Assembly: GCF_032854445.1 (NCBI RefSeq)
Contig: NC_088304.1
Location: forward strand, 27,287,732 to 27,351,731
Length of the DNA stretch: 64,000 nt
DNA from: Liolophura sinensis
Lineage: Eukaryota; Mollusca; Polyplacophora; Chitonida; Chitonidae
Direction of reading: 5' to 3'
Shown here: one piece after another, positions 1 through 12,635 of the stretch
How the letters are laid out: every line of letters starts with the position of its first letter
How positions within the stretch are numbered: position 1 is the stretch's first letter
Program-made: the position numbers and the translations under genes
The notes under the pieces: generated by a model
Databases searched by the model: none
What the model was told of the DNA's origin: nothing
The model's input: the letters and a program-made list of their open reading frames with translations, nothing else

Positions 1-34
1 AATGGTATTGGAAAGATACAAGTTACTTTCGAGC

Positions 35-80
35 CGTCTGAGTGAAATCAGTATTCAAATCGTGTACCACGGTAAATCCC
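35..80 (+). repeat. Dispersed repeat fragment at the window start
   Basis: ctgagtgaaatcagtattca aatcgtgtaccacgg matches the right part of the 41050 and 42700 copies; the rest may lie outside the window. Confidence 0.5.
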
Positions 81-993
81 AAGTGGAAATCTCCTTATAG
101 TGTATGTGTACTAGAGCGTTTAGTTCTTTTCGGAGACGTTTAGAGTTCTAGAGTATCCACATACATTTTTTTTTTTGCAATTGCACAACAGTACTTGTTT
201 CAGGATAACTGTTCTTCTTGTACTTAAAAGAGCTGATATAAGTTTCATTGTACAGCTTTTTAACCCCGCAATAAAGTGGAGGTATGTCAGTGCGACCAAA
301 AGGTATGGATACACCCACTACTTACGAAAAGACTGATGTTTTTTAAATATTTCCTCCAGAGTATATGTCGGTATGGAATACGTTGACGACATTTATTGTG
401 ATATAAACTTCCTCCAAGAGAGCCTGATAGTAATAATTCTTGCACACAAATATAATATTATTAGAGCTTTGTCCGCAGAAACTATAACGTATTTTCCCTG
501 AGAGTCATCAAGTACCTTCACACTATAGGATCCGGAAGAAGTTGCTCGACTGCTACATGAACATTAGCATTGGTATGGTGAATTGCTTACACAAGCTTCT
601 TCTTAACTAGCTCCAGCTAAGTGTCAAGGACAGAAGGCTCTGCTTCTTTCGTTTAGACCATTTATTTGCGAAATTTTCAAGCGCAATTGGCTCTTATATT
701 TATCTTTCTCGTCGAACCTCTCCCCAGCAGACTTCATAGATCATCATTGCTTACACTATCAAGGTATCAAGTCATCTTGACATGGATTGTAGACGAAGAT
801 TCACAGTCACAATTGTATCTACCGGATGTGTAATCAGACATCTAAAAATCTGTGGCTGCTTTCGCGTCATTAAGTATCCTGGATGTGATTCGTTTTGTAT
901 ATAGGTGGGAAAGGCATGGGGGCTTTGTTATGTTGAAATAATTCGGCACAAGATTGCAAACCTGTGGATCATTTGAAATCTGTGCTACATGTA

Positions 994-1261
994 TTTTTAT
1001 TTACTTATTTGATTTGTGTTTTACGCTGTATTCAAGAATATTTCACTTATACGACAGCGACCAGTATTATGGTGGGTAGAAACCAGGCTCAGCCCGGGGG
1101 AAACCCACCACCATCCGCAGGTTGCTGTCAGACCTTCCCACTTACGGCCGGAGAGGAAGCCAGCAGGAGCTGGACTTGAACTCACAGCGAACGAATTGGT
1201 GAGAGACTCCTGGGTCATTACGCTGCGCTAGCGCGCTAACCAACTGAGCCACGGAGGCCCC
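994..1261 (-). mobile_element. tRNA-derived SINE, full length, with 12-bp target-site duplication
   Basis: The tRNA-like head (ctccgtggctcagttggtta; box A and box B recognisable) is at the high-coordinate end. It is followed by a GC-rich body and a core with the motif gttttacgccgtactcaaga, then a TTTATT-type tail. GTGCTACATGTA flanks both ends (982-993 and 1262-1273). Confidence 0.85.
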
Positions 1262-1552
1262 GTGCTACATGTACGTTGATTAAAAAAAGATCCCTTTTTA
1301 GCTACTTTAATTTTAGGAACAATCTGTGTTTAGCAATGTGATCTGATCTGATTGCATGGTCAATTTCGTAAATAGGAAATGTCTTGACATACACGGATGA
1401 CATTGAGTGGTACACAAAGCGTAGAATGGGATGTTACTTATGTAGCCATTTTACTCGATATATGCATGTTGTATAAGTGTATGTAATACTGTGCGTCGAA
1501 CGTCCATGCTTGTTAACTGTTTTAGACAAACCTACCAGATTTCCACACACCT

Positions 1553-1817
1553 GTTTATTTTATTTAGTTGACTGGTGTTTTACGCCGTACTCAAGAATAT
1601 TTCACTTATACGACGGCGTCAAGCATTATGGTGGGAGGAAACCGAGCAGAGCCCGGTGGAAACCCACGGACGTCCGCAGGTTGCTGTCAGACCTTCTCAC
1701 TTACGGCCGGAGAGGAAGCCAGCATGAGTTGGACTTGAACTCGCAGCGACCGCATTGGTAAGAGGCTTCTGGGTCATTACGCTGCGCTAGCGAGCTAACC
1801 AACTGAGCCACGGACGC
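1553..1817 (-). mobile_element. tRNA-derived SINE, full length
   Basis: Same family and orientation as 994-1261; head, body, core and tail are all recognisable. No clear target-site duplication was found. Confidence 0.8.
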
Positions 1818-2832
1818 ATACTACATACTACATATTACATACTATATGATTTAATACAGAAAGTCCCTATTTCCGTAGTTTCACCCTCTCAAACACTTGT
1901 TCCGCGTTAAGTCATAATTGTTGTCGTGTGACAAATGAGGTAATTTAATGCTGGCCCGGTAACATTGTCGCTTATGGATAATTAAGGGGTCTGAGACCAG
2001 TACTATAGTCGACAGTAAGACCATTGTGACCTACTTATTCATGAGTCTGAAGACGCCTGTGGTTTGATACCGTAGAATTCCTACTGTCCTGTTCTTCATA
2101 CAGAACTGTTCATATTTACTCGAGCGTATAATAACTTTACCTAAGCACGCCTATTAAATTGTACTGAAGATAATTCTTGGATCAGTTCAGATCTTACTGA
2201 CGTTGATATTTCTTTCAATCTTATCACTATGTTTTTTTTAGAACCTGAGAGAAAATATTTCACATTTAATGACGACACCTTTGTAAGCCAAGTATCGAAA
2301 TCGCAGTTCAGTCCGTCAGCCGGAAAACTACACCCGATGTCAAATTCCCAAAGACCAGTTTCAATAATAAAACCACAATCGTTTTAAAACAACATAGCTA
2401 AATGGAAGCAGAAGTAGTCAACAGTTCTCAATAAAGTTGGAGACTCACGTGCGTAATGTCGGATGCGTCATATCCAGTAACACAGGAACAAAGCCCACAA
2501 CACCTTATATCTAAACCTTAAAACATCCACAGCATTATACACATTGTCCGGCTATTAAACAAGACAAGATAAAATCATACCAGTTGCGCTTTCATTGCAA
2601 CTGTTCATATACATTTGGTCTGCGGTTAAATAAAACCTGCGCCATGTTCATAAACGCTCAGGCATATGCAACAATAGGCGAGGTTTGAGTACACTTTGAT
2701 AGTAATGAAACTTAAATTTCTATCTTTTGTCATCACCTGTGTCGGCCACAACAAAGTAAAATGCTACTTGGGCCATTATCAGCATTATTAAGAGTGACAC
2801 AATCCGTAAATATGAATTATAGTAACGTATTG

Positions 2833-3481
2833 CAGGCAGCGAAATTTGGCGCGAACGAAACCGTCGGTCGCGCAACGGTTACGTGCGGTTCAATTTGGCT
2901 AACCGGAAAATCGGTTAGGCCAACTGTCCAACGAGAACGTCCTTAGAGTCAGTGTGCATTAGGTAACTACAGATAAACTGGACTGAACAGCTTTCATAAT
3001 CACAGCGCGGCCAGTATGCGGTCAGCCACAGCCAGCTGCCTGTGCTGGTCACATGGAAATGTAATCATTCATATATGCTTTACAGGCTTTGAGATAATAC
3101 TCAAATTATTTATTTTGACTTATCTTTTCACATATAAGCCTGTATAACGGAATTTCACGTAAAAATGTGCCACAGGAGTCAAGTACCAACCAGGCAACAC
3201 ACAACGTTGAAACACCGTGTGAGTGTAAAATTTCTCTTTCTTTTGTTCACCAACCTTACGGTATGATCTGCTAGATATAGAAAAGAAAAACAAACATAAC
3301 ATTGAGCTGAATACTTTTATTAATGATCCAGAATGATGCCTGAAACATAAACCACGTAAACAATTAGCGTAACCGATCGGGTTGATAAACATACGTGGCG
3401 TAACCGAATGATCGGTTAGGCGAGGCGGAAAAGACGTAACCGATTTCTGGGTTTCGCCGGCAGGCCAAATTTCGCTGCCTG
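2833..3481. mobile_element. Non-autonomous DNA transposon with terminal inverted repeats
   Basis: CAGGCAGCGAAATTTGGC at 2833 is mirrored by its reverse complement ending at 3481. TATTG flanks both ends (2828-2832 and 3482-3486), a probable 5-bp target-site duplication. Subterminal GGTTA/TAACC motifs recur near both ends. The internal minus-strand frame (3120-3524) runs out through the right arm and shows no transposase features. Confidence 0.7.
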
Positions 3482-3489
3482 TATTGTTA

Positions 3490-4186
3490 AAAAATACATG
3501 GTTTCGAAGTATACATATTTGCAAAAGCGTTGATTTTTTTATTTCGCCATCCCTTTGTAATTACGAATCAGAAATCCGGGTATACGAATTAATAATCCAA
3601 AGAAACGAAAATAACGAAAGGTTATGTAATACCTTATTATTAATTACAAAACTCATTAAATTACGAGTTATAACTGATCAGACAAATGCTTAAATAGTAG
3701 CAATTCACACGCCTCTACCAACATGGCTTAAGCATGATTAGGTACAAAAGTGCAGTGATGTTAATTGCAATTTATTAGACGTCACCGGTCCAGAATTACT
3801 AATACACCTCTTGAGTGTCCTTAAATTTTACTCTGTTAATCAATAATTCATCTAACCAGTAAACCAGTCAGTCGGCTATTAATCGATGTCTCAATGCTTT
3901 TGCCTGTCCTTATTGTATAGAGTGTTATCTTGTACGGAGCTAAATAAAGACACCAGTAAGAATAGATTGGACCGTAATGGATTTGAGGTCTTGTTGAGCA
4001 TGAGTCGATTGCTCTTACATACAGATGTAATGTTTAAACCTTGTTCTTGCTGTGTAAATTGTGCTATTTTAAGGAAAGGTGGTGGGTTGATACACAGCGT
4101 CGGTATAACGTATACAGACAGCAATTCTAGCCCATGATCAACAAATGAAAACTCATGATAATGGGTGCCGGTTCTTTTTTTTCATG
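3490..4186. other. Intergenic: nothing recognised
   Basis: AT-rich sequence downstream of the proposed 3' end of the chitin-binding/LamG gene. Overlapping frames near 3890-4137 on both strands show no splice sites or motifs that I can support. Confidence 0.5.
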
Positions 4187-4192
4187 TTTATT
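4187..4192 (-). terminator. Candidate polyadenylation signal AATAAA, chitin-binding/LamG gene
   Basis: This is the first AATAAA I found on the minus strand after the stop codon at 4769, implying a 3' UTR of about 580 bases. I saw no T-rich or GT-rich downstream element worth citing. Confidence 0.35.
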
Positions 4193-4768
4193 AAAAAAAA
4201 AAGACATTGGGAAAAACTCATAGATGTAAATTAAAAGAGACAAACAAAGGTCCTTGGTACGCAAAAGGATAAGTATGGACGAGGAGACAGGTACACCGAC
4301 AGTCAGTAATATTTTCAATAAATAACATTCAGTGTGAGAGATACATATATGCAGCGTAGAATTCATTACAAATATTAGCGCAGAGACTAAGTTTTATCAC
4401 ACGCGCTGAAAAGAGATCGTAACAGCATCCCACTGGCTCGGCCAACGTAACTGATTATCAAAACTAGTCATAAGTTATAAGTCAGTGACAAAACTGATGA
4501 AATCTTCTTTCTAGAAGCTTCGGTACAGATACGAGTCGTTCATGACCTATACACACGGTTATCCGAGACACTAGAATCTGCATCCATCAAATCGTGACTT
4601 CTCGTCATATTAAAAAAAAAACACTTAACCAGAGTTTCTTACGAAAAAGCTGTACATTTAAAGCTGTTAACATGGGTATGTAATTAAGTTAGCCGTCGGG
4701 CTTTAGGGAAGCCTGTCATCTGTATGAAAGCCAGTAGTGGCATATGGGCTGGTCTGTTCTAGTCCGGT

Positions 4769-7700
4769 CTAGGGCTTGCAGAGGTAAACCTTCAGCTGTA
4801 AAGACACAAAACACAGGTATAACGATCGAGTAATTCTAAAAACAGAGCGCGGTCGCATTGCTGGGAGCGTTTTCATGGGCCAAATGATAAGTCCATAAGT
4901 ATCAAATGCGACATATGTGTGCCAGTCGCAAACCATAAATGAGCCACTAAACTGCACATCAGAAAATGACAATTGAGAAATATTCCGATACCAGGAGATA
5001 CATTTAAGATAAGACACATCACTTGACTAGTACAAGAGAAACGTGAATTTCAATAAGCGTTCATGTTTATATAAACAAATGCATGATTGATAGAGTTATG
5101 GCTTCAACCGCGACTTTTTTGCGCCGTAACTCATCAGTAAGCAAACATACTTGTCCTATACGCTTGGACGAGATTTATTTTACGTGTATATTATTATGTT
5201 AGTTTTTTAGTAAAAGATATTCCTATAAGAATAAGTTGTTTTTGTTCACTTAGAATACCCAAATGCTATTTACATTTTCAAAGGGACGCTTTTCATAATG
5301 CGCATACGTTTACTGTGCAAATACAGTTGTGTTAAGTTTCAATTAAAATGACCTGTGTTGTGACCACCTTAGCCTTCATTAAAAAGTAATCCTGCGTAGT
5401 AATACTCTCCGCAACTAGCTCTCGTGTGATATTTGTAACATGCTGGGTGACCGATATCTAATTTGCCTATACAGGGACCGATTTGCTCCAGATATGTCAG
5501 ACGATTTCACAAGCACTTAATGTCCTCATGAGACAGATAGCAAATTTAGCTTCAGGCGCAGCACTTACCAATTCATCTGGATATAACGAGTTAATATCTT
5601 TATGCCAAATGTTTTCCTGAATGCGCGAATAAAATTTTCGTTTTAAAAACTGTTATCTTCACTTTACTTAAATGGATAATTCTGAATAATCTGGTAAATC
5701 TGTTAATTTATATCAGCCGTAAAATTTAAATTTCACCCGGAGCGATATTTTCTTTTTCGTTGTGTCCAGGCATTCAGTTTGAGCTAATGATGATATTTAA
5801 CATGTAAAAACAATCAACGATCTTTGAACTAAATCTCATCGTGTAACCTAGTTACTATCACAGGTTTAGGAACCATTTTACATTTATTTGATGTTCTGAT
5901 TTATGTTTGCGTAACCGTTTTATGGATTATGAATGGTGGTAATGTGTGTAGGTAATTTTTTTTATTTTATCCTTATACTTATCCTTAATCAAACGAAAGT
6001 ATATCAGTTCCAAACACGATATTTCTTAGTGATCACCTTACAAGAATGTGTTGTTACGCTTTACCCCTAACTTGGCAGTGCGACAACCATACCGTGGCCA
6101 CTTTATATGCATATGATACCAACTTATCTGGTGTTTAATAAGGACTTGCTGATTTATACTACTGATCCAAAAGCAAACGCAAAGTAAACGAAATAAATAA
6201 AACCATGCAATTACTATGAGTTATACATATTTATGCTCACCACCTTGTTACAATTTTTCATTTTCGATTTTGTAATCATAATTTTCTACGACAAGATGGC
6301 GTATCATTTAACTTTATTACCCATTAGAAAGAAAAGTTTGTACACTAGAATATTTAAAGCTTCAAAGGTTGTTTTAAAGTTTAAATGACATAAATATGAC
6401 AACGATTAATACTGTTGTTTTACATTCCAATACATGTCTTTTCATGGCAGGAAAAATTGGCTGCAGTCGGAAACGAACCCACGAAGTACACAGAGAATCA
6501 AACAACTATGCTGAGACAAATGCATATATGTCTAAAGGATGATAGCAATACAAAACTGCCGTTTAGAACGGAAATATCTATGTTACATGAACCCAAGCAA
6601 AATACTTGTAGCGCAAGTTTATTGTTTTAATTAACGCCAGGGTAGTCCTGAGTGTCAATATCATTACGTCTCATATGTTTTACTTACCTCGTCAATGTAA
6701 CCTTTGAAGTTAGCCAAACCTGAACCATCCCCGATATGCAGACCTGCCTGTACAGCTCGTATGTTGCCTGGAAGACATACACAGAAGGATAAAAACTATT
6801 GACACCTGAATGTACACACACCTTTGGTCCGTCATTAGCGCCTCGTTTATCATCGTAAACTGTCCAGGCTATTAGCAGTATTGTTTTTAATGGAGATAAA
6901 ATTTTAAACAAGAAAAAGCTCAATTGACACATAATGTCAGTTTTTTTCTGAGAGATATGAAACTACAAACACTTTTTGAGCTGTTTCTTGTTCGCCAGGC
7001 TAATAATCTCTCGTTCATAAACATCCGGTTAACTGATGAATAATAGCATTTGATGTTTATCGTCATGCGGGTCTAGAAATTCCTTCACAAATGTCAGCCG
7101 AGTCAAAGGGGATAAGCTTTCTTTTAGGAATAAAGATACTCAGCACAAACCCAATACAATTGTCTACCTGGAAAATGCCGTTATCAATTTTTAGATCTTT
7201 TAAAAAACAGAAATACTACAGTCAAATATATTAACAAAACCAGTCAACTTTAATCATGTAAATTAATGTTTCAGCTATGTTCTAGGAAGGTTAAGAATTT
7301 TGCGAAAATGTTCATAAATATAGAAAATAAGAGTTAAAATAAGAAAAAAATATCTATGAGCAGTAACACGCTGCGACGCATGCGTAGTTAGAAATGAACC
7401 AAATGTTCACGAACACGAAAACCAATCGCACTAACAACAACGTTCTCCAGTCGAGCTGCTCGTCGAATATATAGTTAGAAATGAGCAAAAAAGATATTTG
7501 TTCACTCTTACCGCTTGCAACCATTCCGTCAGTCTGTCCATTTGTCCTCAAAACAACCTTCTGACCGTCGTACTCGAATTCCACTTCCTTCCATTCACCT
7601 CTCTATAACAGGAGAAATTTGAACAAAAATTGAAAACAATTCAAAATTCAGAGCAATTGATCAACTGGGTCGCCCAATTAATGCGAAAGCCTGATGCACC

Positions 7701-10700
7701 GTAAAGCATGAATACTACACTATATTATGACACAATTTCAAAGCTATATGGTATTAATCATAATGATGTTTTGGTAGGCGTGTTTTAGTTTTTATGTTGG
7801 ACCTGTAAACGTTTCTATTAACTATTTCAAAAGAATTGCAGAACTTCTGGAATGGATACTTCTAACGAATCAAATTTCAGAGCTTTAACTTTTACTTTCA
7901 CAGAGGTCAGTTTTAAGCATGTATGTGTGGGGGTAACCGGGGTAATATGCTTGCGGGCGGGGCGGGGGGTGGGGAGTGGGGAAGGGAGCAGAATAAACCA
8001 TTCATTCTCTCCGTGACTGGGACAACTATGTCTCAGCTACAGTCCCTCCTAAATATGCTTAGCTTAGGAATGTATATTGCTGAATATTCTACTTCTAGTG
8101 GGCATTGAGGAGGGTGTTGGCAAGTGTTCTAGGAAGATCAACTTACTCTTTGTTGATTGTACGTGACGTATTCTCCCTGACTTCCGGTTCTCAAGATGCC
8201 CTTAGTGCCACTGAACTCATCGTCGTATGCAACCACGATGGATGGAACCTTGCTACAGTCACTGTTACTGACCAATGCCTGGAGACGTGTTTGGACGTCA
8301 TCGTCATCCTCCTTGTACCTCAGCCTGATGACCACTCGATGTCCAAAGTCATGCCCAGAGAACCTTGGGACAATCAGTTTGCAGTTACCATTGAAGTAAG
8401 CAGCCTGTCCCCCGACGGCTCCGGCCACATAGCGTGTGTAACAGCCTTGGTTGTCCACCCAGTTGCCGCCAGATTTGTCCTGGAAGTCACCGTCGAATGG
8501 TAAGTAGAGCTCTGGTCTGCATCCTGAATCAAAGTACAGAAAGTAGATAATAATTAATAAGCAGTTACTCTGTGTAATTAGATAAAATATCATGGCAGAA
8601 TGGACATTTGGTTATTTATCATATATTGCAAAGTACAAATATCTTGCAGCAACGTGACTGTTTTAACAGCTAAACCTGAAGTTAACATCTTTATTACCCT
8701 CTGATCTGTTTTTGACTTTCAAATAGGCACATGTCTCACATTTGATTTCTGAATGTTTGATGCGACTTTATACAAAAATCCGAATACAATCCAACTGATA
8801 ATGAACACCATTGCTGAAGATATAAAACAGTGGTTGTAGAAGGTGATATTTGCTAAGGCATAGCACCACAAAGCTTGAATGTCCAGGCAGGAACATGAGC
8901 CACTTTTTAAGCTTGAAATTCAAAATAAAGTTGATCGTAAAATGGTTTTGAGAAACTGAAGATTGAGTCTATTCAAAACTCCTCACACGTCAGTCATCTT
9001 ATCCCAACAACATGAAACCTCATGTCGAACAGCGTTTTGTGAGACTGCAAGGAGCTTGGCGTTCCTACCTGCTCCGTGACCGTCGATAATGGTTCCACAA
9101 CCACAGGATCCCCAGTTAAAGGCAGTGCCGGGTGCACATGAACGGGTTCTCTTCTGTCCCCACTCATACTCGTAGTACTTGTCGTCGTCAGTCTCATGCT
9201 CCTCTAAATGACAGGCTAAGGGAAACGGACAGAGAATCCAGGTGTTAACGTATGCAAGATAACTGTTTTAGAAAACTAAACATCTAAATAACGACAGGCC
9301 TTCACATGTTACTTTATAAAGCTTTTAACGTAGAGATGGAGGAAGGTAAGGTGAGCTTGTTTTACATTAAAGTGTGCTAGATTATTAGGTCATAGAGTAT
9401 AAAAAGAAAAAAAAATAAAGGCCCGAGTTTCCAACGCTCCCTGATAAATTACTTAAGGCAAAACACTCATTCTTGACCTATATGGTAATGTGAAATTAGA
9501 CAGCGGACACTAATGATTTTTAGCAAACATTTTTTAAAAATTGCCCATATCTCGCATTTGCTTTTACCTTTTACAAAGTTTAAGTTTCTTAAAATTTATT
9601 TATCACATTCAAAAATTTCCGATTATTATCAGTACATTCCCTAGTGTTTTGCAAAGGCTGTTAATTGCAAAATATGGTCATTGTTTGCAACGGAAATTGT
9701 AATAACAACGTCATCTGTAACAAATATTCCTTTCAAGAAGGTTTTCCTTAAAAAGATCAACATGATCGATAACAATCTGGATTTTAACTTAAAAAAAAGT
9801 AATATATAACGAACTATGTTAAAACAAAATAACTTTGCAAATCATCCGATGAAGGATTCTCCTTTCTGACTTACGGACAGATTCGTGGATAGTCTCGTCC
9901 TCATCATCGTCATCATCGCATGACCTGTCGTCATCGCAGTCGTCGGTGTCCTCATTGTAGGACTGGAATGGTCCACACCAGTCTAAGTCATCGGTATGTC
10001 CATCCTTACAGGTCCAGTAACCACGACAACTGTCAGAGTAACGTTCTCTGCCCAGGACTTGCCCAAGACAACGATCTGGAGACGAGATATTGGCAAGATT
10101 AGTACATTATTGTTAGGAATGCAGTCCGATGTATTGCTTGCATAGTATTTTTACCTATATGTATCTTTTTCTTGTTGGTGATATTCTAACACACTTGGTT
10201 GTTATAATTATTTATAAATTATAATTATGACTCTTATATAGAGTCATAATTTAGAAGCAGTTACTTGTAGTGGAAAGAGATCGATTATTCCAGTGCTTAG
10301 GGTTTAAATTTTTCAAAGTTTAACTAAATTTTATTTATTGAATGTTATTATGAATGATAGAATTTATGCTCAACCATACCAATAATATCTATGAATAAAT
10401 CGGGATGGAAACTTAAATCGCCCAGCCATTGCGTGCCTTCCACGTTTCAGGAAATGAACTGTCAGTAAATGAACATAATATATATATATATTAACCACAT
10501 TTTACCTGTAGGGACAACTCACCTTGTCCACAGGAGACAGCCCTAGCCCGGTTACAGGTGAGTTTACTCTGGTCCCAGAACAACCCTGCAGGACAAGAGC
10601 GTATCACAGCTCTCCACTGACCAGGCCCTATGGGGAAGCACTGGGAGTACCTGTTACAGTCGGTGGGGTGGGAGCGGTAGCCGACACCGTTACGGATCTC

Positions 10701-12625
10701 ACAGTCAGAGCAGAGTTCTAGAAAAGGCGAGCAAATTGTCATTTTTAGTTAAAGAGTAGTTAATTTTTGTGTGACATATTGAATGTTTGTATGACGATTT
10801 GATTGATTGATTTATTTATTTGATTGGTGTTTTACGCCGTGCTCAAAAATATTTCACTTATACGACGGCGGCCACATTATGGTGAGAGGAAAACGATTTG
10901 AATACATGCGTGAAAATCGAGTAGTTCTGTGACAAATTGACTATTTGCCCGAGAAGTTCAGTATTTGAGTGACAAGATGAGTATTTGCGTGACAAGTTGA
11001 GTATTTGTGTGACCAACTGAGTAATTGTGTGACTAAGCTATTGTCAATAGCGCAATAACGAGTACTTGTATTTTACTTTTTGACGTTAACACTAATAGCA
11101 TTTCTGAGATTCAAATGTATATTATGATGCTACTCAATTTTTGTAACCTGGTAATCAGCGATTTCCGAATAAGGTACTGAGTTGTGATTGAAAAAGGTAA
11201 AAATCCTGTTTTGTAGCATTGTGAACACTCCCTCCCCCTCCCCCCCTCACCCCCCTCCACGCACACACCTTCTCTTCAAAAGGGAGGCCCATCAAAAGGA
11301 TTAATGCAAAATATGCGTACCGCCAGTAAATTTTTCTCTGATTATATCGCTGCAATCGCTGATAATTTGCTCTGGTTGGGTAGGTTACTTACCCTGATCG
11401 TTGTACACATGTCTCGTTTGTTGAACTTGTGGCGCTTGTTGATACTGACCTGTGATCGAATAAATTTCCATTAAACATTTGGTCTGTTCGGTGTATTACC
11501 AGTGCAGCAGCAATTACGAACCATTATTGTAAAGCCATTGAAAATTGTCCGTAGCTGGATTTGAACTCATAATCACGTTTACAAAGAATGAGTAACACGC
11601 CAGATTTACTACGACATTATAATTCTGCATTTCACGATCCTGAAAGCTGTGTTATACACATGAGCCATACTTTTCTGGCAGTATTAAATTGTCTGGTGTA
11701 AAGAGATCACATCGCTGCTGATCGTTTGAATGAAGTTTATGCAACCCCTAGAAATGAAAGATATAGCACATCGTGCGTGTGTAAAGTTGGACCCTCATTC
11801 CTCCTCACCAAGTAGTCAAGAAACAAATTTAAGCGATCAATAATTCTTGTCGCTTAATGCATAACGTAAGTGGTCAGAATTAAACTCTAAATGTATAGCA
11901 AAGTAATACTTAAATTCAGGAAGAAAACATGCATTATTATCGAAATATCATTAGAATCGGTCTTCACAATTGATATTTTGCCAAGTCAACGACAAATCCA
12001 CTTGTTAATCTGCATATTTACTTAACGGTTGATTTGAGCCGTTCATTCATTTAACACTGATCACGTTCAGATGTTCGCATGAGATCAGAGCTCCTAGCTT
12101 GGCCCGCACAAACTTCCTGACTGAAAGCCGCCACCGAAAAAGCCTTTTAGAACCCGTGACAGTAAGTAAGCAAGTAAGTTTGCCAGTCTGAGTCCTCAAT
12201 CCAACGCATAAATTGCAACCAAAACTAGTTGCACAGTTTTTCAGACGCAAATACGAAATTAACAATTGTGATTATACCTCGCGGTATTATTTAAAGAAAA
12301 CTGAACTCCGAAGTCCTTGTCTTCTGTGCGAGGCATTATATAAAAGCGAGAAAAATACTCAATGTAACACTAGGGCACGGGTAAACAGTCTCGCCTTTTG
12401 TTTGAGCTAATTATGCAGATCGTGGCCAGGATGCTACAAGAAATAAAGGCAGACATTGTGAGAAAAATCCGCGCTTTGTGCAGCTCAGTGAATTACTGAG
12501 GTCACATACCCGTGATTCTAGGGTACAGTTAGTTCATCACCCTATTACTTACCTTTGATCTGAGCACAGACTGAGTATGCAATCGCCAGCAATAAGGTGG
12601 AAATAAGTAAATGCGTTCTAGCCAT
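4769..12625 (-). CDS. Secreted chitin-binding / laminin-G protein, Pif-like without VWA domain (9 coding exons)
   Basis: Coding exons, 5' to 3' on the minus strand: 12625-12553, 11449-11393, 10717-10523, 10075-9875, 9215-9069, 8523-8147, 7602-7512, 6767-6688, 4795-4769 (stop TAG). All junctions are GT-AG, all phases match, and the total is 1248 nt = 415 residues. Order: signal peptide (about 1-21, ending SVCA), Gln-rich linker (25-43), chitin-binding CBM14/peritrophin-A domain (44-108; C-x14-C-x5-C-x14-C-x12-C-x7-C), second CBM14 (109-160; C-x13-C-x5-C-x10-C-x12-C-x5-C), acidic Asp/Glu run (about 154-170), short Cys module with CAPGTAFNWGSCGC (176-224), then a LamG/ConA-like domain (225-407) and an 8-residue tail ending YLCKP. 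Two chitin-binding modules followed by LamG is the layout of the Pif/Pif97 shell-matrix family as I know it, but the VWA domain of Pif is absent. Expected to be extracellular and bound to chitin. The start is fixed by the signal peptide. Weakest point: the very short last exon, supported by phase and the acceptor. Confidence 0.88.
4796..6687 (-). other. Last intron of the chitin-binding/LamG gene: nothing else recognised
   Basis: About 1.9 kb of AT-rich sequence between the LamG exon at 6688 and the final eight codons at 4795. No repeat or second gene was identified. Confidence 0.6.
8147..8523 (-). CDS. Main exon of the LamG (ConA-like) domain
   Basis: Residues 225-349. The start LYLPFDGDFQDKSGGNW and the AAYFNGNCKLIV strand are typical of LamG/jelly-roll domains of Pif-like proteins. 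The domain continues through 7602-7512 (EWKEVEFEYDGQKVVLRTNG) and 6767-6688 (LHIGDGSGLANFKGYIDE), then closes with LKVYLC at 4795-4769. A cysteine near the end could pair with one at the start of the domain. Confidence 0.88.
9875..10075 (-). CDS. Exon for second CBM14 domain plus acidic stretch
   Basis: This phase 1-1 exon of 201 nt encodes six cysteines in CBM14 spacing (from RCLGQV to DRSC) and then about 15 residues dominated by Asp/Glu, built from GAT/GAC/GAG codons. Such an acidic run could bind calcium, as in other biomineral-associated proteins; that role is inference. Confidence 0.85.
10523..10717 (-). CDS. Exon for first chitin-binding (CBM14) domain
   Basis: This phase 1-1 exon of 195 nt encodes one whole CBM14 domain, residues 44-108. 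The six canonical cysteines are present, with an aromatic/Pro-Gly segment CPAGLFWDQ before the fifth cysteine, as is typical of peritrophin-A domains. An additional upstream Cys (ELCSDC) is present. A whole domain in a single symmetric-phase exon fits exon shuffling. Confidence 0.88.
10801..10890 (-). mobile_element. SINE fragment (core and tail)
   Basis: Tail and core are present (ggtgttttacgccgtgctca); the element breaks off in the body. It lies in an intron of the chitin-binding/LamG gene, directly before a degenerate tandem tract. Confidence 0.75.
10905..11040. repeat. Degenerate tandem repeat of about 22 bp
   Basis: About six units of the type gtgacaagttgagtatttgt lie next to a SINE fragment, in an intron of the chitin-binding/LamG gene. 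Confidence 0.7.
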
Positions 12626-12635
12626 CGTACTTGTC
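12553..12635 (-). CDS. Signal-peptide exon of the chitin-binding/LamG gene
   Basis: The acceptor at 12637-12636 (cttctacag) is followed by ten non-coding bases, then ATG at 12625. The 24 complete codons begin MARTHLLISTLLLAIAYS, a short basic start and a Leu/Ile/Ala core, with likely cleavage after VCA. The donor at 12552 (gtaagt) leaves phase 1, which the next exon at 11449 completes to Gly. Confidence 0.88.

Noticed and set aside
994-1261. tRNA gene suggested by box A/box B-like sequence at the SINE heads
   Set aside because: The same head recurs attached to a SINE body and tail with target-site duplications, and the cloverleaf is degraded.
3120-3524. 134-residue minus-strand frame as a transposase
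   Set aside because: It runs through the terminal repeat out of the element and shows no catalytic motif or conserved domain.
8105-8503. 132-residue plus-strand frame
   Set aside because: Antisense shadow of the LamG exon on the minus strand.
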